A DNA stretch of 48,946 nucleotides from contig VGTH01000041.1 in assembly GCA_016874755.1 (NCBI GenBank), positions 1-48,946 of the forward strand, in the 5' to 3' direction. Position 1 is the stretch's first letter. Each line of letters starts with the position of its first letter. The DNA is from Deltaproteobacteria bacterium. GTDB taxonomy: Bacteria; Desulfobacterota; Binatia; UBA9968. Below, piece after piece: positions 32,672-41,226 of the stretch. Made by a program: the position numbers and the translations under genes. The notes under the pieces are model-generated. The model searched no databases and was not told where the DNA came from. It saw nothing but the letters and a program-made list of their open reading frames with translations.

Positions 32672-33778
32672 ATGGACGCACAGCAAGAATTCCAAAAACG
32701 ATTAACTCAAGTCCGCGTCGCCATGCGCGACAAGGGTCTGCAAACGTTGCTGGTCTACGACTCCGGTCGCCACAACTTTCTGCGCATGAACTACGTCGCC
32801 TATCTGAGCGACTTCATCAGTGTCGGGCCAGAGACGATGTTGGTTGTGCCCCTTGAAGATGCCCCGGTGCTTTATCTTTCACCGGCGTGGGATCTGCCGC
32901 GGGCGCAGGAAGAATCTTGGGTGCAGGATGTTCGGCGCTTCAAGGACTTCTGGCCGTGTTTGGCGAATGCCGGCAAGGCGGGATTGATTGGCCGCGAGGC
33001 GATCTCTGCGGCGCTGCATGAAGAAATCACCAAACAGCTCAAGACGCCTCCGGTCAACGCGAAAGACATTATCGAAAACATGGCGCGCTGCAAAGGCGAT
33101 TTCGAATTGGAAAGATTGCGCCGTGCCGCGGCCATCGCGGACGCTGGTGTGAAAGCGTTGCACGACGACGCCCGTCCCGGTTTGAAAGAGTACGAGCTGG
33201 CGGCGATTGTCGAATACAAAATGCGCTCGCTCGGCGCTGAAGATAACTTCGGCATGGTGGTGGCCAATTCGCATAACCAGGCGCTGCATCCGGCGACCGA
33301 CCGCACCGTGCAAAGGGGCGATATCATCATCGGTGAGATCACGCCGTGCATCGGCGGCCTGTTCGTGCAGATCTGCCGGACTGTCGTGTTGGGCGAGCCC
33401 AAGCCGGTGGTGCGTGAGAAATACGCGATTCTCCACAAGGCGATGGGGTTGGGTATGCAAGCGGCGCAAACCGGCGCGCCGGCGTGCAACGTCGCCAAGG
33501 CGATCAACGACACGTTTATCGAGTACGGCTACGAGCAATATTGCAAGCCGCCGTTCATGCGCGTGCGCGGCCACGGCCTGGGCTGCGGCTCGTTTGCGCC
33601 GGGTAGTTTGGAAGACGAGAACAAAACCAAATTGGAAGAGGGGATGACGTTCATCATTCATCCCAACCAATATTTGCCCGAGACCGGTTATCTGACGCTG
33701 GGCGACACGGTGGTGATGGGCAAGCAGAAGGCGGAGTCGATGATGCGGTCGTCGTGGGATATTCACATCAAGGATTAA
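32672..33778 (+). CDS. M24-fold (creatinase/aminopeptidase P) protein without metal ligands, copy 1
   Basis: The 368-residue protein has the N-terminal creatinase domain and C-terminal pita-bread fold. In metallopeptidases of this fold two Asp, one His and two Glu bind metal. Here the Asp positions read GEIT (E222) and QIC (Q233) and the first Glu reads HPNQY; GHGLG keeps one His. His206 in LHPATDR is at the place of the catalytic histidine of creatinase, a metal-free member. A creatinase-like amidino- or amidohydrolase, or a non-catalytic protein, is more likely than a peptidase. AGGAGG lies 9 bases before ATG 32672. Neighbours are HyuB, a second M24 protein and HyuA. Confidence 0.85.
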   Translation: MDAQQEFQKRLTQVRVAMRDKGLQTLLVYDSGRHNFLRMNYVAYLSDFISVGPETMLVVPLEDAPVLYLSPAWDLPRAQEESWVQDVRRFKDFWPCLANAGKAGLIGREAISAALHEEITKQLKTPPVNAKDIIENMARCKGDFELERLRRAAAIADAGVKALHDDARPGLKEYELAAIVEYKMRSLGAEDNFGMVVANSHNQALHPATDRTVQRGDIIIGEITPCIGGLFVQICRTVVLGEPKPVVREKYAILHKAMGLGMQAAQTGAPACNVAKAINDTFIEYGYEQYCKPPFMRVRGHGLGCGSFAPGSLEDENKTKLEEGMTFIIHPNQYLPETGYLTLGDTVVMGKQKAESMMRSSWDIHIKD

Positions 33779-33800
33779 CGTGAGTGGAGACAGAGGAATC

Positions 33801-33884
33801 TGTCATTCTAAGCGGTAGCGAAGAAGCTGCTGGCGAGCAGCGTTGTGACGAGAAGCAGATGCTTCGGCGGACCTCAGCATGACA
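33801..33884. repeat. Inverted repeat of the TGTCATTCT-GAGCG-TAGCGAAG type
   Basis: The left arm 33801-33828 (TGTCATTCTAAGCGGTAGCG and on) is roughly complementary to the right arm 33854-33884 (ending CCTCAGCATGACA). It fills the spacer between the two M24 genes. A one-arm relative is at 38849-38876. Confidence 0.75.
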
Positions 33885-33939
33885 CCAAACAGATTTTGCG
33901 CCGGTTGGGTACAATTCGAATTGCACGACAGAGGACACT

Positions 33940-35097
33940 ATGATCTTTGGTCGACATTCGGTGCTAAAGCGCGGCTGCTCCACTTGGGATGCGCAGGCGT
34001 TGCCGCAGGCGGAGTTTCAGCCGCGCGTCGATGCGGTGCGCAAGGAAATGGCGCGGCGCGGCCTCGACGCGCTGGTGATCTACGGCGACAACTATTGTTT
34101 TGCCGACCTTTGCTATCTAACGAACTACTTCCCGAAAGTCCGCGGCGGCATTGCCATCGTGCCGCGCGACGGCGCGCTCTCGATGCTGCTCAACATCGGC
34201 AGCCGCGACGTGCCGTTCGCCAAGACCCTGACCTGGGTGGAGGACGTGCGAGCGTCGAATTTGGTCGGCACCGATGGCGCGAAGATGATCAAGGAAAAAG
34301 GCGTTGACCAGGGCACGATTGGCCTCGCCGACTCTGGCCAGGGATTTCCTCTGCCGCAGTTGGAAGACATGAAAAATGCCTTGCCAGGGGTGAAATGGCA
34401 GGCGTGCGATGACATGATCGCGCCGCTGCGCCTGGCGAAAACCGCGCGTGAGCTGCACGCGATGGGCGAGGCGGGCCGCGTGCTGCAAGGAATTTGCTCC
34501 GGTGTTAGCGCGTTTATCAAACCGGGACGCAAGGAATACGAAATCGTCGCCGACATCGATCGCCTAGCACGCGACAAAGGCGCGGAGGATATTCGTATCC
34601 TTGCGGGTGGGCAGCGCTTGAATCCGCCGAGCTTCAAACAAGCCGCGAGCGTCGGCTCGCACTGGGCGCTTTACCTATCCGTGCAGCACGAGCGCTACTG
34701 GGCCGAAGCCGGACGGACATTTTTTCTAACTGGCAATGCCAAGCTGCAAGCCGCCTACCAGAAGGCGCAAGAGATAGTTGCGGCGATGGCGGGGCAATTG
34801 AAGCCGAATGGAACTGTGGCGGCGATCGATGAGACCGCGCGCAAAGCATTGGGAGAATTTTACGCCACGGCGTCGGTTTACGGATTGGCCAATGGCATCG
34901 GTTTGAATCAGTGGGAGGCACCGTTTCTGAATAGTAGCGACGCGGCGGAAGTCGGCGCGCCGACGGTCGATGCGCAAACATTGAATGAGAACATGACGCT
35001 GGCGCTGCGCGTGACGATCGAGAGCGAAGGCAAGATTGTCCTGTACGGCGATAGTTTCCAGGTGACGGGGAGTGGGGCGCGGCGGATCGGTGCTTGA
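33940..35097 (+). CDS. M24-fold protein without metal ligands, copy 2
   Basis: The 385-residue protein has an N-terminal creatinase-type domain (RVDAVRKEMARRGLDALVIY) and a C-terminal pita-bread domain. It is more degenerate than the upstream copy: GHGIG is replaced by NGIGLNQWE, the Asp-containing strand reads HWALYLSVQHERYWAEAGRT, and the Glu strand reads LALRVTIES. All five metal ligands appear to be lost, and the creatinase-type histidine is also not evident. GAGG lies 5 bases before ATG 33940. The product probably has a non-peptidase role, possibly as a partner of copy 1. It is followed by HyuA with a 13-base gap. Confidence 0.8.
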   Translation: MIFGRHSVLKRGCSTWDAQALPQAEFQPRVDAVRKEMARRGLDALVIYGDNYCFADLCYLTNYFPKVRGGIAIVPRDGALSMLLNIGSRDVPFAKTLTWVEDVRASNLVGTDGAKMIKEKGVDQGTIGLADSGQGFPLPQLEDMKNALPGVKWQACDDMIAPLRLAKTARELHAMGEAGRVLQGICSGVSAFIKPGRKEYEIVADIDRLARDKGAEDIRILAGGQRLNPPSFKQAASVGSHWALYLSVQHERYWAEAGRTFFLTGNAKLQAAYQKAQEIVAAMAGQLKPNGTVAAIDETARKALGEFYATASVYGLANGIGLNQWEAPFLNSSDAAEVGAPTVDAQTLNENMTLALRVTIESEGKIVLYGDSFQVTGSGARRIGA

Positions 35098-35110
35098 ATC
35101 GAAAGGCTTC

Positions 35111-37147
35111 ATGAGAATCGCGGTTGATATAGGCGGTACATTTACAGATCTGGTTGCGGTCGATGACGGCGGCAAAGTCCATCGCAGCAAATCCCTGACA
35201 ACTCCCGATAACTTAGCGCGCGGCATCGACGACTGTTTGAAGCTGGCCAACGTCGGCGTCGGCGCCGCGACGTTTTTCGTGCACGGCTCGACCGTGACGA
35301 TCAACGCGGTGCTGGAGCGCAAGGGCGCGCGCACCGGGCTGATCACGACCAAGGGTTTTCGCGATATCTACGAGATCGGCCGCGGCAACCGGCCGGAAGG
35401 CTACAATCTATTTTTCAAACGGCCGGTGCCCTTGGTGCCGCGCGACTTGCGGCTCGAAGTCGACGAACGGATGTACGCCAGCGGTGAAGTGCTGACGCCG
35501 CTCGACGAGAAGTCTGCCGCTGAGACGATCGGCGCCTTGAAGAAAGCCGGGGTCGAGAGCGTTGCCGTCTGTTTGCTGCACGCCTACGCCAACGCGGCGC
35601 ATGAAGAGCGCCTCGGACAATTGCTGCACGAGAAATTTTCTGAGGCCTACGTCTCGTTGTCCCACGAAATCCTCCGCGAGTTTCGCGAATATGAGCGGAC
35701 ATCGACGACGGTTTTGAATTCTTACGTCGGTCCGCTGGTGAGCCGTTATCTCGTGGCCCTTGAAAAAATGCTCGCTGACTCCGGCTTCCGCGGCACCTTT
35801 CGCGTCATGCAGTCCAACGGCGGCGTGATGTCGGCGGAGACCGCGAAGAAAATGCCGGTGACGATGATGGAGTCGGGGCCGGTGGCGGGCGTGATCGCGG
35901 CGGCGCGGCTCGGCGAAGAATTGGGCTGCCGGCAAATTATTTCCTTTGACATGGGCGGCACCACGGCCAAGTCGAGCTTGATCAAAGATTTCCTCCCGGA
36001 AGTGACCAGCAGCTACTACGTTGGCGGCTACGTGACAGGTCATCCGATGATGCTGCCGGTGGTCGACATCGTCGAGGTCGGCAACGGCGGCGGCAGCATC
36101 GCCTGGATCGATCCGGCGGGTGGCTTGAAAGTCGGCCCGCAGAGCGCGGCGGCGGTGCCGGGGCCGGCGTGCTACGGCAAAGGCGGTGCCGAGCCGACCG
36201 TGACCGACGCTAATTTAATCGCCGGCAGAATCGATCCCGAATATTTTCTCGGCAGCGGCATTCGCTTGGAGCGCGACAAAGCGGCGCAGGCGATCATGGA
36301 GAAAGTTGGCAAGCCGCTAAATTTATCTTTGGAAGAAGCCGCGCTCGGCATCCTCACCATTGCCAATTTCAACATGTCGCTTTCCGTGCGGGCGGTGTCG
36401 GTGGAAAAGGGCTACGACCCGCGCGATTGTGTGCTCGTGCCGAGCGGCGGCGGCGGTGCGCTGCATGCGATGGCGATTGCGCGCGAACTATCGGTGCCGC
36501 GAGTGATGATCCCGCCGATGCCAGCGCACTTTTCGGCGCTCGGCATGCTGATGGCCGATTTGAAGCACGACTACGTCCAGACTTTCGTGCGCGAGCTGGC
36601 TGACACAACCGGCAACGAGATCGCCGATGCGTTTGCCGGCCTGGAAAAATCTGCCACGGCAACTTTGAATGAAGAAGGCGCCAAGCCGGAGCAAATGGTG
36701 CTGCGCCGCTTTTTGGACATGCGCTACCGCGGCCAGGAGTACACGCTGCCGGTGCCAGTCGCGGCAGAGTTGCGCGGCTTGACAGATTTCAGCGCCATTC
36801 GCGAGCGCTTCGATCAATTGCATCAAGAGCACTACGGCCACTCGGCACCGAAGGAGCCGGTCATGATGGTCAACCTGCGGCTCACGGCGCTGGGGAAATT
36901 CGCAAGCAAATTGCCGTTGGCTACAGCGTCGCGCACGGAAGATCGCGGCGAACGCGGCCGGCGCGCGGTCATCTTTGAGAGCAAGCCCGTCGATTGCCCG
37001 ATTTATCTACGCAGCGGTTTCAAGCCTGGCGATAATTTGATCGGGCCGGCGGTGATCGAGGAGATGGGTGCGACGATTCTCGTCTACCCGGGCGACAAGT
37101 TGCAGGTCAATGAGCTTGGGCAGTTGGTGATCGATATTCAGAGTTAG
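35111..37147 (+). CDS. Hydantoinase A / oxoprolinase alpha-type subunit (HyuA-like)
   Basis: ATG 35111 is followed at once by MRIAVDIGGTFTDLVAVDD, the ATP-binding start of the HyuA family, and has AAAGG five bases upstream; an in-frame start 13 codons earlier overlaps the M24 gene and is rejected. Further family features are FVHGSTVTINAVLERKGA, the central FDMGGTTAKSSLI phosphate loop, PGPACYGKGG and VPSGGGGALHA. The subunit activates the substrate with ATP and works with HyuB. The 678-residue length is normal. It is the only HyuA gene here and could pair with either HyuB gene. Confidence 0.92.
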   Translation: MRIAVDIGGTFTDLVAVDDGGKVHRSKSLTTPDNLARGIDDCLKLANVGVGAATFFVHGSTVTINAVLERKGARTGLITTKGFRDIYEIGRGNRPEGYNLFFKRPVPLVPRDLRLEVDERMYASGEVLTPLDEKSAAETIGALKKAGVESVAVCLLHAYANAAHEERLGQLLHEKFSEAYVSLSHEILREFREYERTSTTVLNSYVGPLVSRYLVALEKMLADSGFRGTFRVMQSNGGVMSAETAKKMPVTMMESGPVAGVIAAARLGEELGCRQIISFDMGGTTAKSSLIKDFLPEVTSSYYVGGYVTGHPMMLPVVDIVEVGNGGGSIAWIDPAGGLKVGPQSAAAVPGPACYGKGGAEPTVTDANLIAGRIDPEYFLGSGIRLERDKAAQAIMEKVGKPLNLSLEEAALGILTIANFNMSLSVRAVSVEKGYDPRDCVLVPSGGGGALHAMAIARELSVPRVMIPPMPAHFSALGMLMADLKHDYVQTFVRELADTTGNEIADAFAGLEKSATATLNEEGAKPEQMVLRRFLDMRYRGQEYTLPVPVAAELRGLTDFSAIRERFDQLHQEHYGHSAPKEPVMMVNLRLTALGKFASKLPLATASRTEDRGERGRRAVIFESKPVDCPIYLRSGFKPGDNLIGPAVIEEMGATILVYPGDKLQVNELGQLVIDIQS

Positions 37148-37342
37148 GTCTGATCTACAAGAATCGACGGCAGATGACGCAAAGGCGGCGGTGAGTTAAC
37201 GAACCGCATGGAAGCGTCGCATGAGCTGCTGATGCGATTCGATTGACCATCGCAGTTTAGAACAACTGATGGGCGCTATTGAAATCTCCGATTCCCCGAG
37301 TAAGCCCGTAGGGCTGTATCGAGGGGCTAGTCTTAACGATCG

Positions 37343-38734
37343 ATGCCGGAAGAAACTCTCAGCCAAAAGCTAGCAAACCACTGTGCAGCGCTGCGGCTTG
37401 AGCAGATTCCGCCGGCAGTCATCGACGCCGCCAAGCTCCACATTCTCGATTCCATTGGCTGCATACTCGCCGGCTCACGGTTGGAACCCGGCCGCCGCGC
37501 TTACCAACTTGCCATGGTGCTCAGCGATCATGGCGGTGCCTCGACCCTCGTCGGCACGCCTGCGCGCGTGAACTATCTGGACGCCGTCCAAGCGATGGCC
37601 ACCGCGGCCCATTGCGGCGAGCTCGATGATATTCACGGCGGCGCCGGCACTTGCATTGGCGGCATGATCGTCCCAGCGCTTCTCGCCGTAGCCGAAAAAT
37701 ATGGCGGCACGGGCAAACGTTTCCTGGAAGCGGCAATTGCCGGCTATGAAACCATTGCCCGCGTCGGTCTTGCCATCGATGCGCCGCAATTGTTCGCGCG
37801 CGGCTGGTGGCCGAGCACGGTGTGCGGCGCCTTTGGCGTGGCGGCGGCGGGTGCGAAGCTGCTCGATTGGCCGGCAGAAAAAATCGTCAACGCGCTCGGC
37901 GTCGCGTCGCTTCACTGCGGCGGCATGCTCACCGGCGGCCAAGAGGGCGCGACCGCGCGCAATTTGGCGTTTGGCAGCGCGGCGAAAAACGGCGTATTGG
38001 CGCTGCTCGCCACCGAGCAAGGATTGACCGGGCCAAAACTCGCCTTCGAAGATCGGCGCGGCTTTTGCGCGACGTTGTCGGCAGCGCCGCGTTGGGAGTT
38101 TTTGCAAAACTTCGGCGAGTATTATCTGCTGGAAGTCGCGTTCAAGCCCTATCCTTGTGCGCGGCAACTCCACGCCGGCGTCGAGGCATTGTTGCGGTTG
38201 ATGGCGCGTTACGCGATCGCGCCGGAACAGATCGGCGCGATCGAACTGGCGCTGCCGACCCAGAACGCGGCGATGGTCAACCGGCCGGCGACGCCGACGC
38301 TGCGCGCGGCGACTCTCGGCAGCGGCCAGTATGTGATGGCGGTGACCGCGCTGCGCGCGACGATTGATTTGCGATCGTTCGAAGACGAATTCCTACGCAG
38401 TGAAAAGGTTCACGCGCTGATGGAGAAAGTAACGGTAAGCCACAATGAGGAGCTGGATCGCCACTTTCCGAAGTATTGGTCGGGCCGCGTGACTGTGAAA
38501 TTAACAGCAGGGCAGGTGCACACGGAGCAGATCATGGCGCCCAAGGGCGAGAGCGAAAATCCGGTGACACGCGACGACGTCGAGGAAAAGTTTATCGGGT
38601 TAGCGGCGCCGGTAATTGGAGAGGGGAAGCCGCGAGCAGTGATAGATCGCGTGTATTCTCTGGACACACTCGAAACGTTGGCTGATCTTCTCGACGAGAT
38701 CCGAATCCTCGCCCCCGTTTCGGGGGAGAGTTAG
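37343..38734 (+). CDS. MmgE/PrpD family protein
   Basis: The 463-residue protein matches the MmgE/PrpD family, which includes 2-methylcitrate dehydratase, iminodisuccinate epimerase and cis-aconitate decarboxylase. Typical segments are LHILDSIGCILAGS, AAHCGELDDIHGG, GMIVPALLAVAEKYGGTG, and FKPYPCARQLHAGVEALL. No other methylcitrate-cycle gene is nearby, so it is probably a racemase, epimerase or dehydratase acting on a carboxylate in the hydantoinase-linked pathway (inference). The last residues (LAPVSGES) are encoded by a repeat arm at 38708-38742. No good ribosome site is visible at ATG 37343. Confidence 0.88.
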   Translation: MPEETLSQKLANHCAALRLEQIPPAVIDAAKLHILDSIGCILAGSRLEPGRRAYQLAMVLSDHGGASTLVGTPARVNYLDAVQAMATAAHCGELDDIHGGAGTCIGGMIVPALLAVAEKYGGTGKRFLEAAIAGYETIARVGLAIDAPQLFARGWWPSTVCGAFGVAAAGAKLLDWPAEKIVNALGVASLHCGGMLTGGQEGATARNLAFGSAAKNGVLALLATEQGLTGPKLAFEDRRGFCATLSAAPRWEFLQNFGEYYLLEVAFKPYPCARQLHAGVEALLRLMARYAIAPEQIGAIELALPTQNAAMVNRPATPTLRAATLGSGQYVMAVTALRATIDLRSFEDEFLRSEKVHALMEKVTVSHNEELDRHFPKYWSGRVTVKLTAGQVHTEQIMAPKGESENPVTRDDVEEKFIGLAAPVIGEGKPRAVIDRVYSLDTLETLADLLDEIRILAPVSGES

Positions 38735-38742
38735 AGAGGGGG
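38708..38742. repeat. CTCGCCCCCGTTTCGGGGGAGAG repeat at the prpD-like gene end
   Basis: A GC-rich hairpin (GCCCCCGTTTCGGGGG) followed by AGAGTTAGAGAGGGGG spans the stop codon at 38732-38734. It supplies the last codons of the MmgE/PrpD gene. A related element is at 27064-27152. Confidence 0.65.
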
Positions 38743-38980
38743 CCGCAACGAAGGGCTTGCCCCATCCAAATCTTCCCCGAGGAGACTGTGTGGCAATTGT
38801 TATTTTGATGAGGCGGGGCCGAAGAATCCGCTTCGTGCGCGAAAAAGCAGATCCTTCGCTTGCGCTCAGGATGACGACACGGCCGATTTCTTTCCGTTGC
38901 GATACAATTTGAGGGCGGGGTGAGAAGTCGGATTGAAGCCATTTGCCGCTGTCAGCTATAACTTTAAAAGCTAAGGGGGC

Positions 38981-39091
38981 GTGACGCACGCAAAGAGCGC
39001 TCGAACCGAAGATTTTATCGATAACAGTTTGGTGCAGGAGCTGCGCAAAGAGGGGTTTTTCGCCCGGCTGCAAGGCGGCAAAGGTTTGTGA
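38981..39091 (+). pseudogene. Possible C-terminal remnant of a solute-binding protein gene
   Basis: The frame reads TEDFIDNSLVQELRKEGFF before its stop at 39089-39091. This resembles the last residues of NMT1-like binding proteins, which often end with an FIDxSxVxELxxEGF pattern. It has a GTG at 38981 but no ribosome site, and a stop a few codons upstream. Only about 25 residues are interpretable, so the call is tentative. Confidence 0.4.
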
Positions 39092-39110
39092 AAGTGAGAA
39101 AGACAACTAT

Positions 39111-39251
39111 CCACAAAGAGCACAAAGGACACAAAGAAGAGGGGCAGCCATTCTTCTAGTCGCTGGCTCAGCAATTTCGCGTTGAGTCTGCTTCACGGCA
39201 AATGGTCCGATCTCTGCCTGATTTTCTATGTGAACCTTGTGCTCTTTGTGG
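39111..39251. repeat. CACAAAG-type inverted repeat before hyuB copy 2
   Basis: CCACAAAGAGCACAA at 39111-39125 pairs perfectly over 15 bases with TTGTGCTCTTTGTGG at 39237-39251 around a 111-base loop. The right arm ends 19 bases before the ATG of HyuB copy 2. It belongs to the same family as 12475-12775. Confidence 0.8.
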
Positions 39252-39270
39252 TTAGATTTCCGAGGTCTAT

Positions 39271-40950
39271 ATGGCCATTGATCCCATTACTGTTGAAATA
39301 ATCCGCTGCGCTTTGAAGGCCGCGGCCAACGAAATGTCGGCGGTGCTTAAAAAAACCGCCTACAATATGATGATCTATGAGGTGCAGGACTACTGCGTCG
39401 CCGTCCTCGACGACGAAGGGCGGACGATGTCTCAGAACGAAGGGGCGTTACCAATTTTTCTCGCTGACTTGGGTGTGGCGGTGCAGGACGGCATCGAAGT
39501 CTACGGCAGGGAAAATATTCATCCCGGCGATGTCTTCCTCGTCAACCACCCGGAGATCTGCGGCCAGCACTTGAACAACATGGCGGTGTACACGCCGTTT
39601 TTTTGGGAAGGGAAGCTGATCAGTTTTCTCGCCGTGCGGGCGCATTGGATTGACGTCGGCGGCGGCAGCACCGGCTTTGGCTCGAGCAACACGCGCGACG
39701 TCTATGAGGAAGGGCTGCAAGTGCGGTCGGTCAAAATTTACAAACAAGGGCAGCCCAATAGCGAAGTGCTGCGGTTGATCGAGGATAATATCCGTTTCCC
39801 GGAATCATCTCTGGGTGACTTGCGCGCGCAAATCGCCTGCTGCCGCACCGGCGAAGAACGTCTACAGCAAATCTGTCGCAAGTACGGCGGCGCGGTGTTT
39901 CGCCAGGCGGTGGAGCGGATCTGGGAACAGACTGACAAGCTGGTCCGCAAGTCCGTCCGTGCGATCCCGGACGGTGTCTACGCAGCCGCGTCGTTTCTTG
40001 ATGACGATGGCAAGGTCATGAACAAAACCGTGCCGCTGAAAATCAAAGTCTTAGTGAGCGGCGACGAGCTGACGATTGACTACTCCGATGTGGCGGAGCA
40101 AGTGCCTGGATTCATCAATTGCGGCATCTCCGGTGGCATGGCGGCGGCGCGGGTGGCGTTTAAAGCGCTTACGTTGCCGCAAGGCGAGGTCAACGAAGGA
40201 TCGTTTCTCGCGCTAAAAGTGATTCTACCTCCGGGCAAATTGCTCAGTGCTAAACGTCCCGCGCCGATCGGTGGCTGGAGTCTTTCGCTGCCGACTGTGC
40301 TCGATACGATTTTCCGCGCTCTGGCGCCGGCGATTCCCGAGCGCGTGCCGGCGGCGCATAAGGGCGACATGGGCGGCTATGCCATCTTTGGCATGAACTC
40401 AAAGACCGGCCGGCGCTATGTTTGCCAGAATATCGTCGGCGGTGGCTGGGGCGGCCGGCCGTTCGAAGATGGCGTGTCGTCAGCGGTGTCGATGTGCCAA
40501 GGCGATGTGAAAAACACGCCGATCGAATTGCAGGAGTTGTATTATCCCTTGCTTTACGAATGTCACCAGTTTCGCGCTGACAGCGGCGGTGCCGGTAAAT
40601 ATCGCGGTGGTAATGGCGTCGAGTTGCGAGTGAAACCGTTGGAGCCGTGTTTTCTGAGCCGCAACACCGATCGCATCAAGTGTCCCCCGTGGGGTCTGCT
40701 GGGGGGTGAAACGGCGCTGGTCAATGAAACCTACATCGAACGCAATGGCAACAACGATCCGTTGCCCGGTAAGTTTAGCCACCTGCAGGTGCAACCGGGG
40801 CAGACGGTAACCGTTTTCACAGCAGGAGGTGGAGGTTACGGCGATCCAATGAATCGCGATGCCGCGGCCGTCAAGCGTGATGTGGCACTCGGTTATTTGT
40901 CGAAACAACGGGCGGAGAAGGACTATCCGCACGCATTTCGCAGAAAATAG
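39271..40950 (+). CDS. Hydantoinase B / oxoprolinase beta-type subunit (HyuB-like), copy 2
   Basis: The 559-residue paralogue of the gene at 30896 has DPITVEIIRCALKAAANEM, VNHPEICGQHLNNMAVYTPF, AHWIDVGGGSTGFGS, GGGWGGRPFEDG and a terminal TAGGGGYGDPMN. The two copies are about 60 percent identical by eye in the first 130 residues. A GAGG element lies 6 bases before ATG 39271. There is no second HyuA beside it, so it either shares the HyuA at 35111 or is a spare subunit. Its C-terminus is normal for the family, unlike copy 1. A fragment of a solute-receptor gene follows 15 bases downstream. Confidence 0.9.
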   Translation: MAIDPITVEIIRCALKAAANEMSAVLKKTAYNMMIYEVQDYCVAVLDDEGRTMSQNEGALPIFLADLGVAVQDGIEVYGRENIHPGDVFLVNHPEICGQHLNNMAVYTPFFWEGKLISFLAVRAHWIDVGGGSTGFGSSNTRDVYEEGLQVRSVKIYKQGQPNSEVLRLIEDNIRFPESSLGDLRAQIACCRTGEERLQQICRKYGGAVFRQAVERIWEQTDKLVRKSVRAIPDGVYAAASFLDDDGKVMNKTVPLKIKVLVSGDELTIDYSDVAEQVPGFINCGISGGMAAARVAFKALTLPQGEVNEGSFLALKVILPPGKLLSAKRPAPIGGWSLSLPTVLDTIFRALAPAIPERVPAAHKGDMGGYAIFGMNSKTGRRYVCQNIVGGGWGGRPFEDGVSSAVSMCQGDVKNTPIELQELYYPLLYECHQFRADSGGAGKYRGGNGVELRVKPLEPCFLSRNTDRIKCPPWGLLGGETALVNETYIERNGNNDPLPGKFSHLQVQPGQTVTVFTAGGGGYGDPMNRDAAAVKRDVALGYLSKQRAEKDYPHAFRRK

Positions 40951-40965
40951 AAATCTGGAGGTGGT

Positions 40966-41161
40966 ATGAACAGACTCGTTCGCTACGGGCTCGTTGTGCT
41001 GATGACGCTGGTCTTTGCCAACGTTGGCTTTGCGCAAGCCAAGAGAAACCTGCTCGTATAAGCTCTGGTACCCGGAGGCGGGGATGTCGACGGCGCAATA
41101 TGACAAGGCGGCGGAGCGTTGGGAGAAGTTGCTGCGGGATGTTGGCCGGAAACAGTTCTGA
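40966..41161 (+). pseudogene. Internally deleted exported receptor gene (signal peptide plus C-terminal tail)
   Basis: A strong GGAGG site is followed by ATG 40966 and an intact signal peptide (RLVRYGLVVLMTLVFANVGF, then AQA), but the frame stops at 41059-41061 after 31 codons. From 41060 another frame reads KLWYPEAGMSTAQYD, then AERWEKLLRDVG, and stops at 41161. That looks like the C-terminus of a tripartite-tricarboxylate (Bug/TctC-like) or similar solute receptor. The gene has thus lost its middle. It may still be translated as a 31-residue peptide because the start signals are intact. Confidence 0.55.
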
Positions 41162-41195
41162 ATGGCCGCAAAAAACGCAAAAGTTCAGGGCGTAG

Positions 41196-41226
41196 GGGCG
41201 TGATTGGTCACGCCCGTCTTTTTCTA
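41196..41226 (+). terminator. Rho-independent terminator-like hairpin
   Basis: GGGCGTGA at 41196-41203 pairs with TCACGCCC at 41208-41215, followed by GTCTTTTTCT. It ends the plus-strand hydantoinase run and lies at the end of the convergent sorbosone-dehydrogenase-like gene. The flank GTAGGGGCG resembles the palindromic repeat family with a changed centre. Confidence 0.65.

Larger units (their letters stand above)
38743..39270. other. 536-base spacer made of repeats and a binding-protein tail
   Basis: The gap between the MmgE/PrpD gene and HyuB copy 2 contains a one-armed CAGATCCTTCGCTTGCGCTC / AGGATGAC repeat at 38849-38876, the binding-protein remnant 38981-39091 and the inverted repeat 39111-39251. 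I see nothing else with structure. Confidence 0.6.

Noticed and set aside
32879-33766. 295-codon minus-strand frame opposite the first M24 gene
   Set aside because: It is antisense to a clear M24 protein and rich in Arg/His, with no start signal.
37148-37342. Small gene between HyuA and MmgE/PrpD
   Set aside because: No frame with a start signal or protein-like composition is seen in the 195 bases.
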